DNA of 64,000 nt from CAVVAL01 sp963742725 (GTDB taxonomy: Bacteria; Actinomycetota; Actinomycetes; Mycobacteriales; Cryptosporangiaceae): the NCBI GenBank assembly GCA_963742725.1, contig CAVUMX010000003.1, positions 434,001 to 498,000 of the forward strand, written 5' to 3'. Under the pieces are notes generated by a model, which made no database searches, was not told the DNA's origin, and worked only from the letters and a program-made list of their open reading frames with translations. This document shows, one piece after another, positions 1 through 7,694 of the stretch. Position numbers and translations under genes: made by a program. Positions within the stretch are counted from its first letter, which is position 1, and each line of letters begins with the position of its first letter.

Positions 1-295
1 GATCACGCAAGGTCAGCTGCTCTACCCCGCCATCGCGGCCGCGAACCGCGACCCGTCCCGGTTCCCGGACCCGGACCGGCTCGACGTGACCCGCCCGCTG
101 AACGGCCACCTCAGCTTCGGCGGCGGCATCCACTTCTGCCTCGGCGCGGCGCTCGCGCTGATCGAGGGCGAGGTGCTGTTCGGGACCCTCGCCCGCCGCT
201 TCCCGGACGTGCGCTTGGACCCTTACGCCGAAGCGCCGACGTTCCGCGCCGACCCCGTACTGCGCGGACTGACCGCGCTGCCGGTCCGAACCTAG
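1..295 (+). CDS. cytochrome P450, C-terminal fragment (5' end outside window)
   Basis: The open frame enters from the left edge and reads 97 codons to a TAG. It contains the haem-binding signature FGGGIHFCLGAALA, with the cysteine that ligates haem iron, preceded by the NRDPSRFPDPDRLD stretch (the usual meander region) and the R-P-L-N segment just before the cysteine loop. This is typical of soluble bacterial class I P450s. The oxygen-binding I helix and ExxR motif lie upstream of the window, so the substrate cannot be inferred. It ends directly before a strong hairpin terminator shared with the convergent downstream gene. Confidence 0.93.
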   Translation, partial: ITQGQLLYPAIAAANRDPSRFPDPDRLDVTRPLNGHLSFGGGIHFCLGAALALIEGEVLFGTLARRFPDVRLDPYAEAPTFRADPVLRGLTALPVRT

Positions 296-302
296 GACAG
301 CT

Positions 303-335
303 GCGTCCCTGCCCTCATGCGCGGGGCAGGGACGC
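303..335. terminator. bidirectional hairpin terminator
   Basis: Perfect 12-bp inverted repeat GCGTCCCTGCCC / GGGCAGGGACGC with a 9-nt loop, placed between the convergent P450 and the small secreted protein gene. There is no clear U-tract, as is usual for high-GC actinomycete terminators. Confidence 0.75.
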
Positions 336-350
336 TTTCACGCCATTCTC

Positions 351-761
351 CTACTGAAGGAAATAGCGGCAGTCCACGATCGCGTCGGTCTCCTTGAGAT
401 GGCCGCCGCTCTCTTCTGTCCCGGGCGGGAGCTTCGCGATGCTGTACAGGGTGCCGCGGTCCCAGTTGCCGGCACACATGTCCCGGTCGGTGCCATTCCA
501 GATCACCTGTACGCCAGCCCGGTGGATGTCGGCGCGGATGTCGTGGTACCAGGTGTACGAATTGCACTGCGCCAGACCCGCGCCGTTATTCCGGTAGCAG
601 TAGTTTCCGGTATCCGCGTGCGCCGGACTCTGCAGACCCGCCAGCAGGCCGGCGGCCACGGCCGCGCTGGCCAGGACGCCACGCGCGATAGTCGTCGTAT
701 TCAGTGTCCTATCCCCGTTCTTCTCGTTGCCTGTTGCCGATCTATTCCGCCGAGGGCCCAT
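351..761 (-). CDS. small secreted cysteine-containing protein, unknown function
   Basis: The protein has a clear Sec signal (ARGVLASAAVAAGLLAGL followed by SPAHA) and a mature part of about 85 residues starting DTGNYCYRNNGAGLAQCNS, with four cysteines that could form two disulfides. I recognise no family. The start is uncertain: ATG at 761 gives a long N-region without a visible Shine-Dalgarno. A CTG at 704, preceded by a GGGGATAGGA stretch, would give a compact signal peptide beginning NTTTIARG; an outer in-frame start at 818 is less likely. Probably an extracellular protein of unknown role. Confidence 0.55.
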   Translation of the reverse strand: MGPRRNRSATGNEKNGDRTLNTTTIARGVLASAAVAAGLLAGLQSPAHADTGNYCYRNNGAGLAQCNSYTWYHDIRADIHRAGVQVIWNGTDRDMCAGNWDRGTLYSIAKLPPGTEESGGHLKETDAIVDCRYFLQ

Positions 762-944
762 CGTGGAATGACCGCAGCCTAAGTCGGTCGTTCCGCGAAC
801 CCGAACCGCCTTGCGCAAACTGGCAAGCCGCGCGCGTGTGTGTGCGGGGCAATGGGATGGTTGAATCGCGCCGGTGCGGGGTGGTCTCTTGCCTGCGTCG
901 CCTACTGTGGCGCGAGCTACCGACGGGGCGCGGGGGAGGGCTCG

Positions 945-1417
945 ATGCGGGGTGGTTGCGCGACCGTCTTCTGGGTGGCGTTCGCCGGACTCTTCCTGTG
1001 TATCGGCGCCGTGTTGGTGGTGCAGGGCGGCGCCACCAACGTGGGCGTCGGCGTGTGCTTCTTCTTCGTCGTTCTCCTGATCGTCCTGCTGGGTGTCTTC
1101 GCGCGCGGGAACGATCGGCGGGCCCGGGCATCGAGCCGTTCGAGACCGAGCGCAAGCCGGTCGTGCCGCTCACTGGTCTGGGCGGGCTGTCGAGCGGGGC
1201 GCCGCTCACCGTCTGGTTCGATCCGGACGACCACACCACGTTCGACATCGACTGGACGATCGTCCCGCAGGGTGCGCCCGCGCAGGCGGACGACGTTTCG
1301 GCGGGTGAACCGGGCACCGTCGAGCGGCTGCGGCGGCTCGACGAACTGCGCGCGGCCGGCATGGTCAGCGAGGACGAGTACACCACGCAGCGCGCCCGCA
1401 TCCTCGGCGAGCTCTAG
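945..1417 (+). pseudogene. membrane protein with C-terminal SHOCT domain, frameshifted
   Basis: An ATG at 945 follows a GGGGGAGGG ribosome site and opens two membrane segments (FWVAFAGLFLCIGAVLVV and CFFFVVLLIVLLGVF). Near 1120-1130, in a GGGCCCGGG run, the sensible reading changes frame: downstream the other frame reads GIEPFETERKPVVPL and ends in a typical SHOCT (short C-terminal) domain, VERLRRLDELRAAGMVSEDE...ILGEL. One deleted base explains the shift. Without it the product would be about 157 residues with the common 2TM-plus-SHOCT architecture. Either a decayed gene or a sequencing error; function of SHOCT proteins is poorly known. The stop overlaps the convergent neighbour by 4 bp. Confidence 0.7.
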
Positions 1418-1857
1418 GCGCTGAACGCCGAGACCCAGACAGCGACGAGAAACGTCACGCCGGCGACGACCACCAGCGTGATCGCCGTTCGATAGAAGAC
1501 CTGGTTGCCCAGCTGGTACTCGTCGGCGGCGAGGAGCGCGGAGTCGGGCGACCCGCCGGCCCTGAGGGCCGCCTTCACTTCGTCCGGGGAGGGCACGTCG
1601 GCCGCCCTGGCGGTGTCGTCGAGTCTGGCCACATGCTCGGCGCAGTTGTGGAACGCGACGTACGTCCGCGCGAGCCAGAACCCGGCGACCACCACGGACG
1701 TGGCGAAGAAGGCGTTCAGCGTCGCGGGTGCGTGTGCGACAAGGTTGCTGCTCAGGTCGCCGAACGCGAGCGCGACCAGCCCCGCATACACGCCGGCACC
1801 AGCCTTCACCCTGGTGAGACGGCGGCCCGCCTCGACCGCGAGGTCCTCGTAGTTCAC
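1414..1857 (-). CDS. small integral membrane protein, unknown function
   Basis: A 147-residue protein starting at GTG with three likely membrane helices (around residues 20-40, 45-68 and 122-145) and a soluble loop rich in acidic residues. No family recognised. Its start lies 1 bp downstream of the stop of the preceding minus-strand gene at 1859, so the two are almost certainly co-translated. Confidence 0.6.
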   Translation of the reverse strand: MNYEDLAVEAGRRLTRVKAGAGVYAGLVALAFGDLSSNLVAHAPATLNAFFATSVVVAGFWLARTYVAFHNCAEHVARLDDTARAADVPSPDEVKAALRAGGSPDSALLAADEYQLGNQVFYRTAITLVVVAGVTFLVAVWVSAFSA

Positions 1858-1858
1858 G

Positions 1859-2176
1859 TCAGAACCTGTCGATGATGCGCCAGATATCGTCGAGGACGCT
1901 GCTGATGTCGGCCACTGCTGGGAGATCGTCCATCGTGCCGGCGACGGTGCGCGCGGCGACGGCGGTGCCCACGAGCTCGCCGATCATGATCTGCCGCCAC
2001 GGCGCGAGGTCGTCCACGGGCTGCGCCTGGACGATCTGGACGCTCAGCTCCTGCGCCTTCGGCAGTAACCCGTCGGCGTACTGCGACTCCTCCGCTGTGA
2101 TCAGTCCACCGGCGACGGCGTTCGACAATCCGTGGAGAACTCCGGACAGCACCAGCTCCGGGTACGGCTCGGCCAT
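1859..2176 (-). CDS. small soluble helical protein, unknown function
   Basis: A 105-residue acidic protein (MAEPYPELVLSGVLHG...) with no signal or membrane segment. The ATG at 2176 is preceded by AGAGGGGACC, a good ribosome site; the frame stays open upstream but without supporting start signals. It is immediately followed by the small membrane protein gene at 1857, suggesting that the two proteins work together. I do not recognise a domain. Confidence 0.55.
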   Translation of the reverse strand: MAEPYPELVLSGVLHGLSNAVAGGLITAEESQYADGLLPKAQELSVQIVQAQPVDDLAPWRQIMIGELVGTAVAARTVAGTMDDLPAVADISSVLDDIWRIIDRF

Positions 2177-2295
2177 GACGGTCCCCTCTCTCGGCACTGC
2201 GTCACGACGATCATTCCCAGCCCGGTGCTGGCTGTACGTCCCACGGAAGGCTGGAATCGCGGCGCTGATCGGCCAGCTGTCCGTGGGACGACCGC

Positions 2296-2901
2296 TCAGG
2301 TGGCGCCGAGGCGTCGGGCGATCGGCGCGGGGAGGGGATAGGGCCTCTCGACCGGTAGCGCCGCGCGGGCGTCGTCGAGCTGTCCGGCCGAGACCAGGTC
2401 GTGGATCTTGTGCGCCAGGTCCGTCACATCGGACAGGCCGCTGATCCAGCCGTTCACGTAACGCGGCACGGCCGTCCCGCCCAGCCCGATCTGGATCGAG
2501 CGGTACGGCAGAGCTTCGAGCCGCAGCGAGCGCTCCGGATCCCACTGCACCCGGACCGGGCTCGCTGCCTGCTCGTCCCGCCACGCCTCCAGGCTGTCGT
2601 GCACGTCGGACACGTGGTGGCTGAGGCTGCCGTTCGCGAGTGCCCACTCGAATCCGTCGCGCGCCAGGGTGATGGCCAGCACGCGCTCCTGATCGGGCTT
2701 CCCGGCCCAACCGCAGCGGTACATCATCCAGAGGAACGACGGCTTGATCCACGTCATCCGCTCGACCTTGAACGGCGGGACGAACGTGCCCGCGCGCAGG
2801 GCCGCGTCCGCGATGGGCGCGGGGTACGCCTGGTAGACGGTGATCGTCTCGGTGTCGTACCGCGCCCGTACCTGCCTGGCCGGCACCGCCTCGTCTGTCA
2901 C
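2296..2901 (-). CDS. DUF4291-family protein
   Basis: About 201 residues when started at the GTG at 2901. The central signature RMTWIKPSFLWMMYRCGWA followed by K-x-x-QERVLAI is characteristic of DUF4291 proteins, as is the R-x-Y-x-x-x-T-I-T-V-Y-Q-A-Y start. Biochemical role not established. The open frame continues upstream to 3066, but that extension lacks the family similarity. Divergent from the MFS gene. Confidence 0.8.
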   Translation of the reverse strand: MTDEAVPARQVRARYDTETITVYQAYPAPIADAALRAGTFVPPFKVERMTWIKPSFLWMMYRCGWAGKPDQERVLAITLARDGFEWALANGSLSHHVSDVHDSLEAWRDEQAASPVRVQWDPERSLRLEALPYRSIQIGLGGTAVPRYVNGWISGLSDVTDLAHKIHDLVSAGQLDDARAALPVERPYPLPAPIARRLGAT

Positions 2902-3028
2902 GGCACCACGGTAGTGCTGCCGTCGAGCTGCGCCGGCCGTTGCGAGTTCCCGCAACATTCGCGACGGGACGTACCGTCTGTCCGGTTCAGCGGGCACCGT
3001 GGGGTCGTCACGCGTTCGACCGACGGGG

Positions 3029-4294
3029 ATGTGCTGGGTGGGACTGTTCCGCGACCGCAACTTCACGCTGCTGTTCGCCAGCCGGGCGGCGAGCCAGATG
3101 GGTGCCCGGCTGACGACTCTCGGCCTGCCGCTCGCGGCCCTGACGGTGCTGCACGCGTCGCCGTTCGAGGCCGGCCTGCTGGCGACCCTGCGGACCCTGC
3201 CGTTCCTGCTGATCGGCCTGCCGGCGGGCGCCTGGGTCGACCGGATCCGCCGCCGCCCGCTGCTGCTGATCGGCGGTGCCGGGCACCTGGTCGTGGTGGC
3301 GTCGATCCCCGTGGCGTGGGCGTTCGGGGTGCTGACGCTCGTCCAGTTGTACGTCGTCGCGCTGGTGCTCGGCGTCCTGAACGTGTTCTTCGACGTCGCC
3401 TACCAGAGCTACGTGCCGTTCCTGATCGGCCGTGACCGCCTGGTGGACGCGAACGCGAAACTCCAGTCGGCCGAATCGATCACCACGGTCGCCGGGCCGA
3501 CCGTCGCCGGCTTCCTCGTGCAGCTGCTCGGGGCACCGCTCGCGCTCGCCGCCGACGGTGTGAGCCGCCTGTGGTCGGTGGTCTGCATCGCGCTGATCCG
3601 GCGCCGCGAACCGGTTCCGGAGCGCAAGCCGGGGCGGCACCTCGGACGCGAGATCCGGGAGGGCCTGACGTTCGTGCTGACGCACCCGCTCCTGCGCCCG
3701 ATCGCGAGCTGCACGGCGTTGTACAACCTCTTCTACGGCGTCAGCTCGACGATGGTCATCGTGCTGCTCGCCGACGAGCTCCACATCGGACCCGGTCGGA
3801 TCGGCGTCTTCTTCGCGGTGGCCGGCGTCGGCGCCGTCGTGGGTGCGCTCGTGGCGGGGCGCATCGCCCGCGGGCTGGGTGCCGGGCCGGCGATCTGGCT
3901 GCCGATGCTGGCGGCGGCGCCGTTCAACACCCTGGTCCCGATGGCGGATGCCGACTGGCGGTTCTGGCTCGCGGCAGCCGGGATGGCCGTCGGCTCGGCC
4001 GGGGCGGTCATCTACAACATCGGCCAGCTCAGCGTGCGGCAGCAGGTGTGCCCCGACGAGCTGCTCGGGCGGGTGAACGCGACCGTCCGGTTCCTGGTCT
4101 GGGGCACCCTCCCGGTCGGGAGCTTCGTCGGTGGGCTCCTCGGTGGCGCGATCGGCGTCCGCGCGGCCGTGTGGGTGGCGGCGCTGGGCATGGCCGTGGC
4201 GGTGTGGCCCCTCCTCGCGTCGCCGCTCCGCACGCTCGTCGAGGCTCCGCCGGCTCCCCCGGCGAGGTTTAGCGGGACGAGGGCGGGTGCATGA
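3029..4294 (+). CDS. MFS transporter (drug/solute exporter type)
   Basis: About 421 residues, with 10-12 hydrophobic segments and the MFS signature after the second helix, GAWVDRIRRRPLLLIG (motif A type). Begins VGLFRDRNFTLLFASRAASQMG, the usual N-terminus of the MFS_3/enterobactin-exporter-like group, so export of a small compound is more likely than uptake. The start may be ATG 3029 or the GTG at 3038, which has the better spacing to the GGGG at 3024; an outer GTG at 2999 is less likely. Monocistronic, divergent from the DUF4291 gene. Confidence 0.85.
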   Translation: MCWVGLFRDRNFTLLFASRAASQMGARLTTLGLPLAALTVLHASPFEAGLLATLRTLPFLLIGLPAGAWVDRIRRRPLLLIGGAGHLVVVASIPVAWAFGVLTLVQLYVVALVLGVLNVFFDVAYQSYVPFLIGRDRLVDANAKLQSAESITTVAGPTVAGFLVQLLGAPLALAADGVSRLWSVVCIALIRRREPVPERKPGRHLGREIREGLTFVLTHPLLRPIASCTALYNLFYGVSSTMVIVLLADELHIGPGRIGVFFAVAGVGAVVGALVAGRIARGLGAGPAIWLPMLAAAPFNTLVPMADADWRFWLAAAGMAVGSAGAVIYNIGQLSVRQQVCPDELLGRVNATVRFLVWGTLPVGSFVGGLLGGAIGVRAAVWVAALGMAVAVWPLLASPLRTLVEAPPAPPARFSGTRAGA

Positions 4295-4333
4295 ACTAGT
4301 ACCTGCCCGCGGCGCCGACAAGGAGACCTCTCG

Positions 4334-4801
4334 ATGACGACGCACGATCTTGGACCCGCCCCTGACCTGGCCAGTTACGGCACCGGGATGGGGGCCGAGT
4401 ACGAATGGCTCCTGTCGGACCATCCGTGGGCGGCGGCGGAGCGGGTCAGACGCGCGTCGGACTTCTACGCCGTGGAGGTGAACGTCGACCCCGAACAGGC
4501 GCAGCCGCCCCAGGCGGGCGAGCCGCGCCCGATCGTCGAGGAGGAGATCTCCGGGGTTTCGCTGGAGCTGGCCGAGAGCGTCGGCGGCCTCGCCGAATCG
4601 CCGGCGGAGCCGATCTCCGACCCGCACCAGCTGCCCTACGCCGCGGGCGATGCCGAGCCGGACGACGTCGCGGTGCTGCGCCGGCGCACCGAGTACGTCG
4701 AGTACCGGCGCGCGCACGGGGAACCGGACTACCAGTACCCGGAGCGCTACCTCGGCGCGCAGGCCGTTGACCACCTGCCGCCGGGCGCCGGGCCGGTGTA
4801 G
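4334..4801 (+). CDS. hypothetical soluble protein
   Basis: 155 residues, acidic, rich in Pro/Glu/Ala and Tyr, with no signal peptide or membrane segment. AAGGAGA at 4319-4325 is a good ribosome site for the ATG. Notable are a C-terminal tyrosine-rich run (RTEYVEYRRAHGEPDYQYPE) and an N-terminal GAEYEWLLSDHPW. No family recognised. The following 49-codon gene is in the same direction 53 bp downstream. Confidence 0.55.
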   Translation: MTTHDLGPAPDLASYGTGMGAEYEWLLSDHPWAAAERVRRASDFYAVEVNVDPEQAQPPQAGEPRPIVEEEISGVSLELAESVGGLAESPAEPISDPHQLPYAAGDAEPDDVAVLRRRTEYVEYRRAHGEPDYQYPERYLGAQAVDHLPPGAGPV

Positions 4802-4854
4802 ACCGCTCGAAACCGGGAACTCCTGTAGCCCCGACCCACGCGCAGGAGGTAGCC

Positions 4855-5004
4855 GTGCCGCACGTACGAGGTCACTACCGGCGGGGACCCCGGTTCAGCT
4901 CACAGTGGGTAAGTTCCCACTACCGGCGCAGCCCTGGGATGAACGTGGTCGCCGGTGTCGCGATCGCCGTGCTGATCCTGTTCCTGTTCTGGCTATTCAT
5001 CTGA
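4855..5004 (+). CDS. 49-residue single-pass membrane peptide with repeated HYRR motif
   Basis: A short GTG-started frame with an ideal AGGAGGT ribosome site at 4844-4850. The peptide begins VPHVRGHYRR and repeats the pattern as VSSHYRRSPG, followed by one hydrophobic helix (VVAGVAIAVLILFLFWLFI) that runs to the stop. The two copies share V-x-x-H-Y-R-R. Small actinobacterial proteins with such basic HYR repeats and a terminal helix exist as uncharacterised conserved proteins; I infer a membrane-anchored cytoplasmic basic tail. It lies just upstream of the LacI-type operator of the GH76 gene. Confidence 0.6.
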   Translation: MPHVRGHYRRGPRFSSQWVSSHYRRSPGMNVVAGVAIAVLILFLFWLFI

Positions 5005-5016
5005 CCTTTAAGGAGC

Positions 5017-5028
5017 GAGAGCGCTCTC
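5017..5028. promoter_or_regulatory. LacI-family operator of the GH76 gene
   Basis: Perfect 12-bp palindrome GAGAGCGCTCTC with the central CG typical of LacI/GalR-family sites. It lies about 10 bp upstream of the -35 box of the GH76 promoter. The same 12-mer recurs at 6665-6676 downstream of that gene. Confidence 0.75.
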
Positions 5029-5038
5029 TCCTGCGGTG

Positions 5039-5068
5039 TTGACGGAATTGTTAACGGACGATTACGGT
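5039..5068 (+). promoter_or_regulatory. putative sigma-70 promoter of the GH76 gene
   Basis: TTGACG (5039-5044) and TACGGT (5063-5068) with 18-bp spacing, just after the LacI-type palindrome and about 65 bp before the ATG at 5134. Confidence 0.45.
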
Positions 5069-5133
5069 GCACTTCCACCGCCGCGCGCACAGCCCCGGGG
5101 GAGGCTCGGCGCCCGATCGACGGGAGCCGCTCC

Positions 5134-6579
5134 ATGTCGTATCCGCGCCTGCTCGCCGTTACCGGAACCGTATTGCTCGGCGTCCTGACAACGTTGGTAC
5201 CCGCGATTCCCGCGCAGGCCGCCACGGTCTGCAACAGGTATTGCGACGGCCGTGATCCGGCCCTGTCGCCCGGCGACCGGGAAGGCGCCGCCACCACGCT
5301 GTTCGGCCGCCGGATCGCGCTGCACCTGAACGACGCCGACGCGATGGGGTGGGCGTCGATCGACGGCGGATCCCCCGGCGACGAGGTCTGGCTGGACCGT
5401 TCCTTCGACGGCGGTCGCAGCTGGGGGTCCGGGAGCCGCCTCGGTGCGACCCGGATCCCCGCCGGCGCGACGGGCTGGCGGACGATGATGTTCAACAACG
5501 ACGACTGGGCGGCGCGCGGCGTCGGCGCCCTCCGCGCGTGCGCCCGGCCGGGGGACCGGCCCGACATCGCGTGCAGCACCTGGGCCCGGACGACGTGGAA
5601 CGCCTACGACAGGCGCACCGCCGCCGCGACCGGGCTGATGCAGTACTACCGGAACGACACCGGCCTGTTCGCCACGACCGGCTGGTGGAACTCGGCGAAC
5701 GCGCTGACCGCGGTGGTCGAGAACGCCCGGGTCACCGGTATGGGCAGCTACCGGTACGCCATCGCGAACACCTACGACCGCAACCTCGGCGCGCACGCCG
5801 GCAGCTTCCGCAACGAGTACCTGGACGACACCGGCTGGTGGGCGCTCGCGTGGATCGCCGCCTACGACCTGACCGGCGACGCGCGGTACCTGGCCACCGC
5901 CCGGACCGGCGCCGACCACATGCACAGCTACTGGGACGGAGTCTGCGGTGGCGGGATCTGGTGGCGCACGTCCCGGACGGTGAAGAACGCGATCGCCAAC
6001 GAGCTGTATGTCCAGGTCAACGCGGCCCTGCACAACAGGATCGCCGGCGACACGGCGTACCTGCAGCGGGCCCGCGCGGGCTGGAACTGGTTCCAGGCCA
6101 GCGGCATGATCAACAGCGGGAACCTGATCAACGACGGTCTCACGATGGCCACCTGCCGGAACAACGGCGACGCGTCCTGGTCCTACAACCAGGGCGTGAT
6201 CCTCGCGGCGCTCGCCGAGTTGCACCGCGCCACCGGTGACGGCGCGCTGCTGACCGCCGGCCGGCGCCTCGCCGACACGTCGACCACGACGGCGTACCTC
6301 AACCCGAACGGGATCCTCCGCGATCCGGGGGAGGCGCCCGGTGGCGGAGGCGCCGACGGGCCATCGTTCAAGGGCGCGTACGTCCGGGGGCTGGCGGCGT
6401 TCAACGCGGCTCTCGCGGACCGCCCGTACGCCGCCTACCTGCGCCGCCAGGCCGACTCGGCGCACAGCAGGAACCGCAGCGCGCTCAACACGTACGGGTT
6501 GCTGTGGGCCGGTCCGTGGGACCAGTCCGATGCCGCCCGCCAGCAGAGCGCCGTCGATCTCATGAACGCCGCCGGCTGA
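5134..6579 (+). CDS. secreted GH76 endo-alpha-1,6-mannanase
   Basis: 481 residues with a signal peptide cleaved after AIPAQA. About 110 N-terminal mature residues (NRYCDGRDPALSPGDREG...) resemble the accessory domain common in actinobacterial GH76 proteins. The (alpha/alpha)6 catalytic domain follows, with the family's adjacent catalytic aspartates in YLDDTGWWALAWIAAYDLTGD. Other GH76 hallmarks are CGGGIWW, NELYVQVNAAL and WSYNQGV. GH76 enzymes cut alpha-1,6-mannan, as in yeast cell-wall mannan. Probably repressed by a LacI-family protein through the operator at 5017 and induced by mannan fragments. Confidence 0.92.
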   Translation: MSYPRLLAVTGTVLLGVLTTLVPAIPAQAATVCNRYCDGRDPALSPGDREGAATTLFGRRIALHLNDADAMGWASIDGGSPGDEVWLDRSFDGGRSWGSGSRLGATRIPAGATGWRTMMFNNDDWAARGVGALRACARPGDRPDIACSTWARTTWNAYDRRTAAATGLMQYYRNDTGLFATTGWWNSANALTAVVENARVTGMGSYRYAIANTYDRNLGAHAGSFRNEYLDDTGWWALAWIAAYDLTGDARYLATARTGADHMHSYWDGVCGGGIWWRTSRTVKNAIANELYVQVNAALHNRIAGDTAYLQRARAGWNWFQASGMINSGNLINDGLTMATCRNNGDASWSYNQGVILAALAELHRATGDGALLTAGRRLADTSTTTAYLNPNGILRDPGEAPGGGGADGPSFKGAYVRGLAAFNAALADRPYAAYLRRQADSAHSRNRSALNTYGLLWAGPWDQSDAARQQSAVDLMNAAG

Positions 6580-6629
6580 TTTCGCAATTCGTGCTGCTTT
6601 CCGCGAGGTGGTGTTGCAATGCAAAATTG

Positions 6630-6660
6630 TTGACAAAACATTTTCGAGCGGGCCTATTAA
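6630..6660 (+). promoter_or_regulatory. promoter-like sequence upstream of a hydrolase remnant
   Basis: Perfect -35 hexamer TTGACA (6630-6635) and TATTAA (6655-6660), 19 bp apart, in an unusually AT-rich patch (6615-6660) for this genome. It is immediately followed by a LacI-type operator but by no intact gene. Confidence 0.5.
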
Positions 6661-6663
6661 CGT

Positions 6664-6677
6664 TGAGAGCGCTCTCA
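6664..6677. promoter_or_regulatory. LacI-family operator, second copy
   Basis: Perfect 14-bp palindrome TGAGAGCGCTCTCA containing the same GAGAGCGCTCTC core as 5017-5028. It sits 3 bp after the putative -10 box, a classic repressing position over the transcription start. Confidence 0.75.
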
Positions 6678-6686
6678 GCATCGTAG

Positions 6687-6776
6687 TCGGCGCCCTCGCC
6701 AGCGACGTGGACGCAGACCTTCGCCGACGACTTCAGCGGCGCGCCCGGCACGTCGCCGTCCGGACCCGCGGCGCCT
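6687..6776 (+). pseudogene. remnant of a secreted glycoside hydrolase N-terminus
   Basis: The plus strand reads SPATWTQTFADDFSGAPG then TSPSGP, which resembles the beginning of the mature part of secreted actinobacterial GH16-type and related hydrolases (W-x-x-x-F-x-D-D-F-x-G). There is a TAG at 6684 just upstream, no signal peptide, and the similarity stops near 6776. There the 3' end of the oppositely oriented SDR gene begins. I infer that a LacI-controlled hydrolase gene was mostly deleted and its promoter left behind. The family assignment from about 25 residues is tentative. Confidence 0.4.
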
Positions 6777-7668
6777 GACCGGTCGACGGGCTGAGCAGGT
6801 CCTTGAGGCCGATGCGCGCGTAGAAGTCGCGGCGGACGCGGTCGCCGAGCGCGTTGACCTGCTCGGCGCCGTCCTCGGCCGGGTCGATGTGGACCCGGAA
6901 CGGACGCTCACCTTTCGGTGTGTCCACGACGCGGACGATCGCCGTGGCGACCGTGGCGGGGTCGGCGTCGGGCGGCGACAGCTCCGCGAGCCGGGCGCCG
7001 ACCTGGTCCATGAGACCGGCGTACCGGGCCTCGTACGCGTCCGTCACGTCCGTGTCCGCGGCGTGGCCGGCGTGGGCGAAGTGGTTCGTCCCGGTGGTGA
7101 ACGCGCCCGGCACGATGATGGTCGTGTCGATGCCGAACCGGGCGACCTCGGCGGCGTAGCTGACGGCGAGCGAGTCCTCGGCGGCCTTGGCCGCGAAGTA
7201 CGGCGCGAGGTACGGCGGGGTGCCGCCGCGGGTGCTGGTCGATCCCACCCACACGAGCAGCCCGTCGCCCTGCGCGCGCAGGTGCGGCAGCGCGGCGCGG
7301 TTGACGCGCTGGGTGGACAGCACGTTGGTGTCGTACACGGCGGCGATCTGCTCGGGGGTGAAGGCCTCGGCGGGACCGAGGACCATGTGCCCGGCGTTGT
7401 GCACGACCACGTCCAGGCGGCCCTGCTCGTCGATGATCCGGGCGATGGCGGCGTCGACGGAGCGCTGGTCGCTGACGTCGAGTTCGACGGTGCGCAGGTC
7501 GACGGCGTGTTCGGCGGCGTGGCGGGCGGCGTCAGCCACGGCCGGGGCGTTGCGGCCGGCGGTGTCGCGGATGCCGGCGTAGACGGTGTGGCCGGCGCCG
7601 GCGAGCGCGCGGACGGTCATGGCGCCGAAGCCGCTGGACGCGCCCGTGACGACGGCGATCTGGGACAT
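6733..7668 (-). CDS. SDR-family NAD(P)-dependent oxidoreductase
   Basis: 311 residues from the ATG at 7668, preceded by AAGGAGCG. Rossmann motif TGASSGFG near residue 9, NAG motif (VVHNAGHM), and catalytic Ser...Tyr-x-x-x-Lys (STS...YFAAK). The frame could start further upstream, but the ribosome site supports 7668. The last 15 or so residues (GQAPRVRTATCRARR) look unlike a natural SDR end and overlap the hydrolase remnant. The original stop may therefore have been lost when sequences were joined near 6776. Second gene of a two-SDR operon, 26 bp after its neighbour. Confidence 0.85.
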   Translation of the reverse strand: MSQIAVVTGASSGFGAMTVRALAGAGHTVYAGIRDTAGRNAPAVADAARHAAEHAVDLRTVELDVSDQRSVDAAIARIIDEQGRLDVVVHNAGHMVLGPAEAFTPEQIAAVYDTNVLSTQRVNRAALPHLRAQGDGLLVWVGSTSTRGGTPPYLAPYFAAKAAEDSLAVSYAAEVARFGIDTTIIVPGAFTTGTNHFAHAGHAADTDVTDAYEARYAGLMDQVGARLAELSPPDADPATVATAIVRVVDTPKGERPFRVHIDPAEDGAEQVNALGDRVRRDFYARIGLKDLLSPSTGQAPRVRTATCRARR

Positions 7669-7694
7669 GGTTCGCTCCTTGAAAGTCGGGTCGC

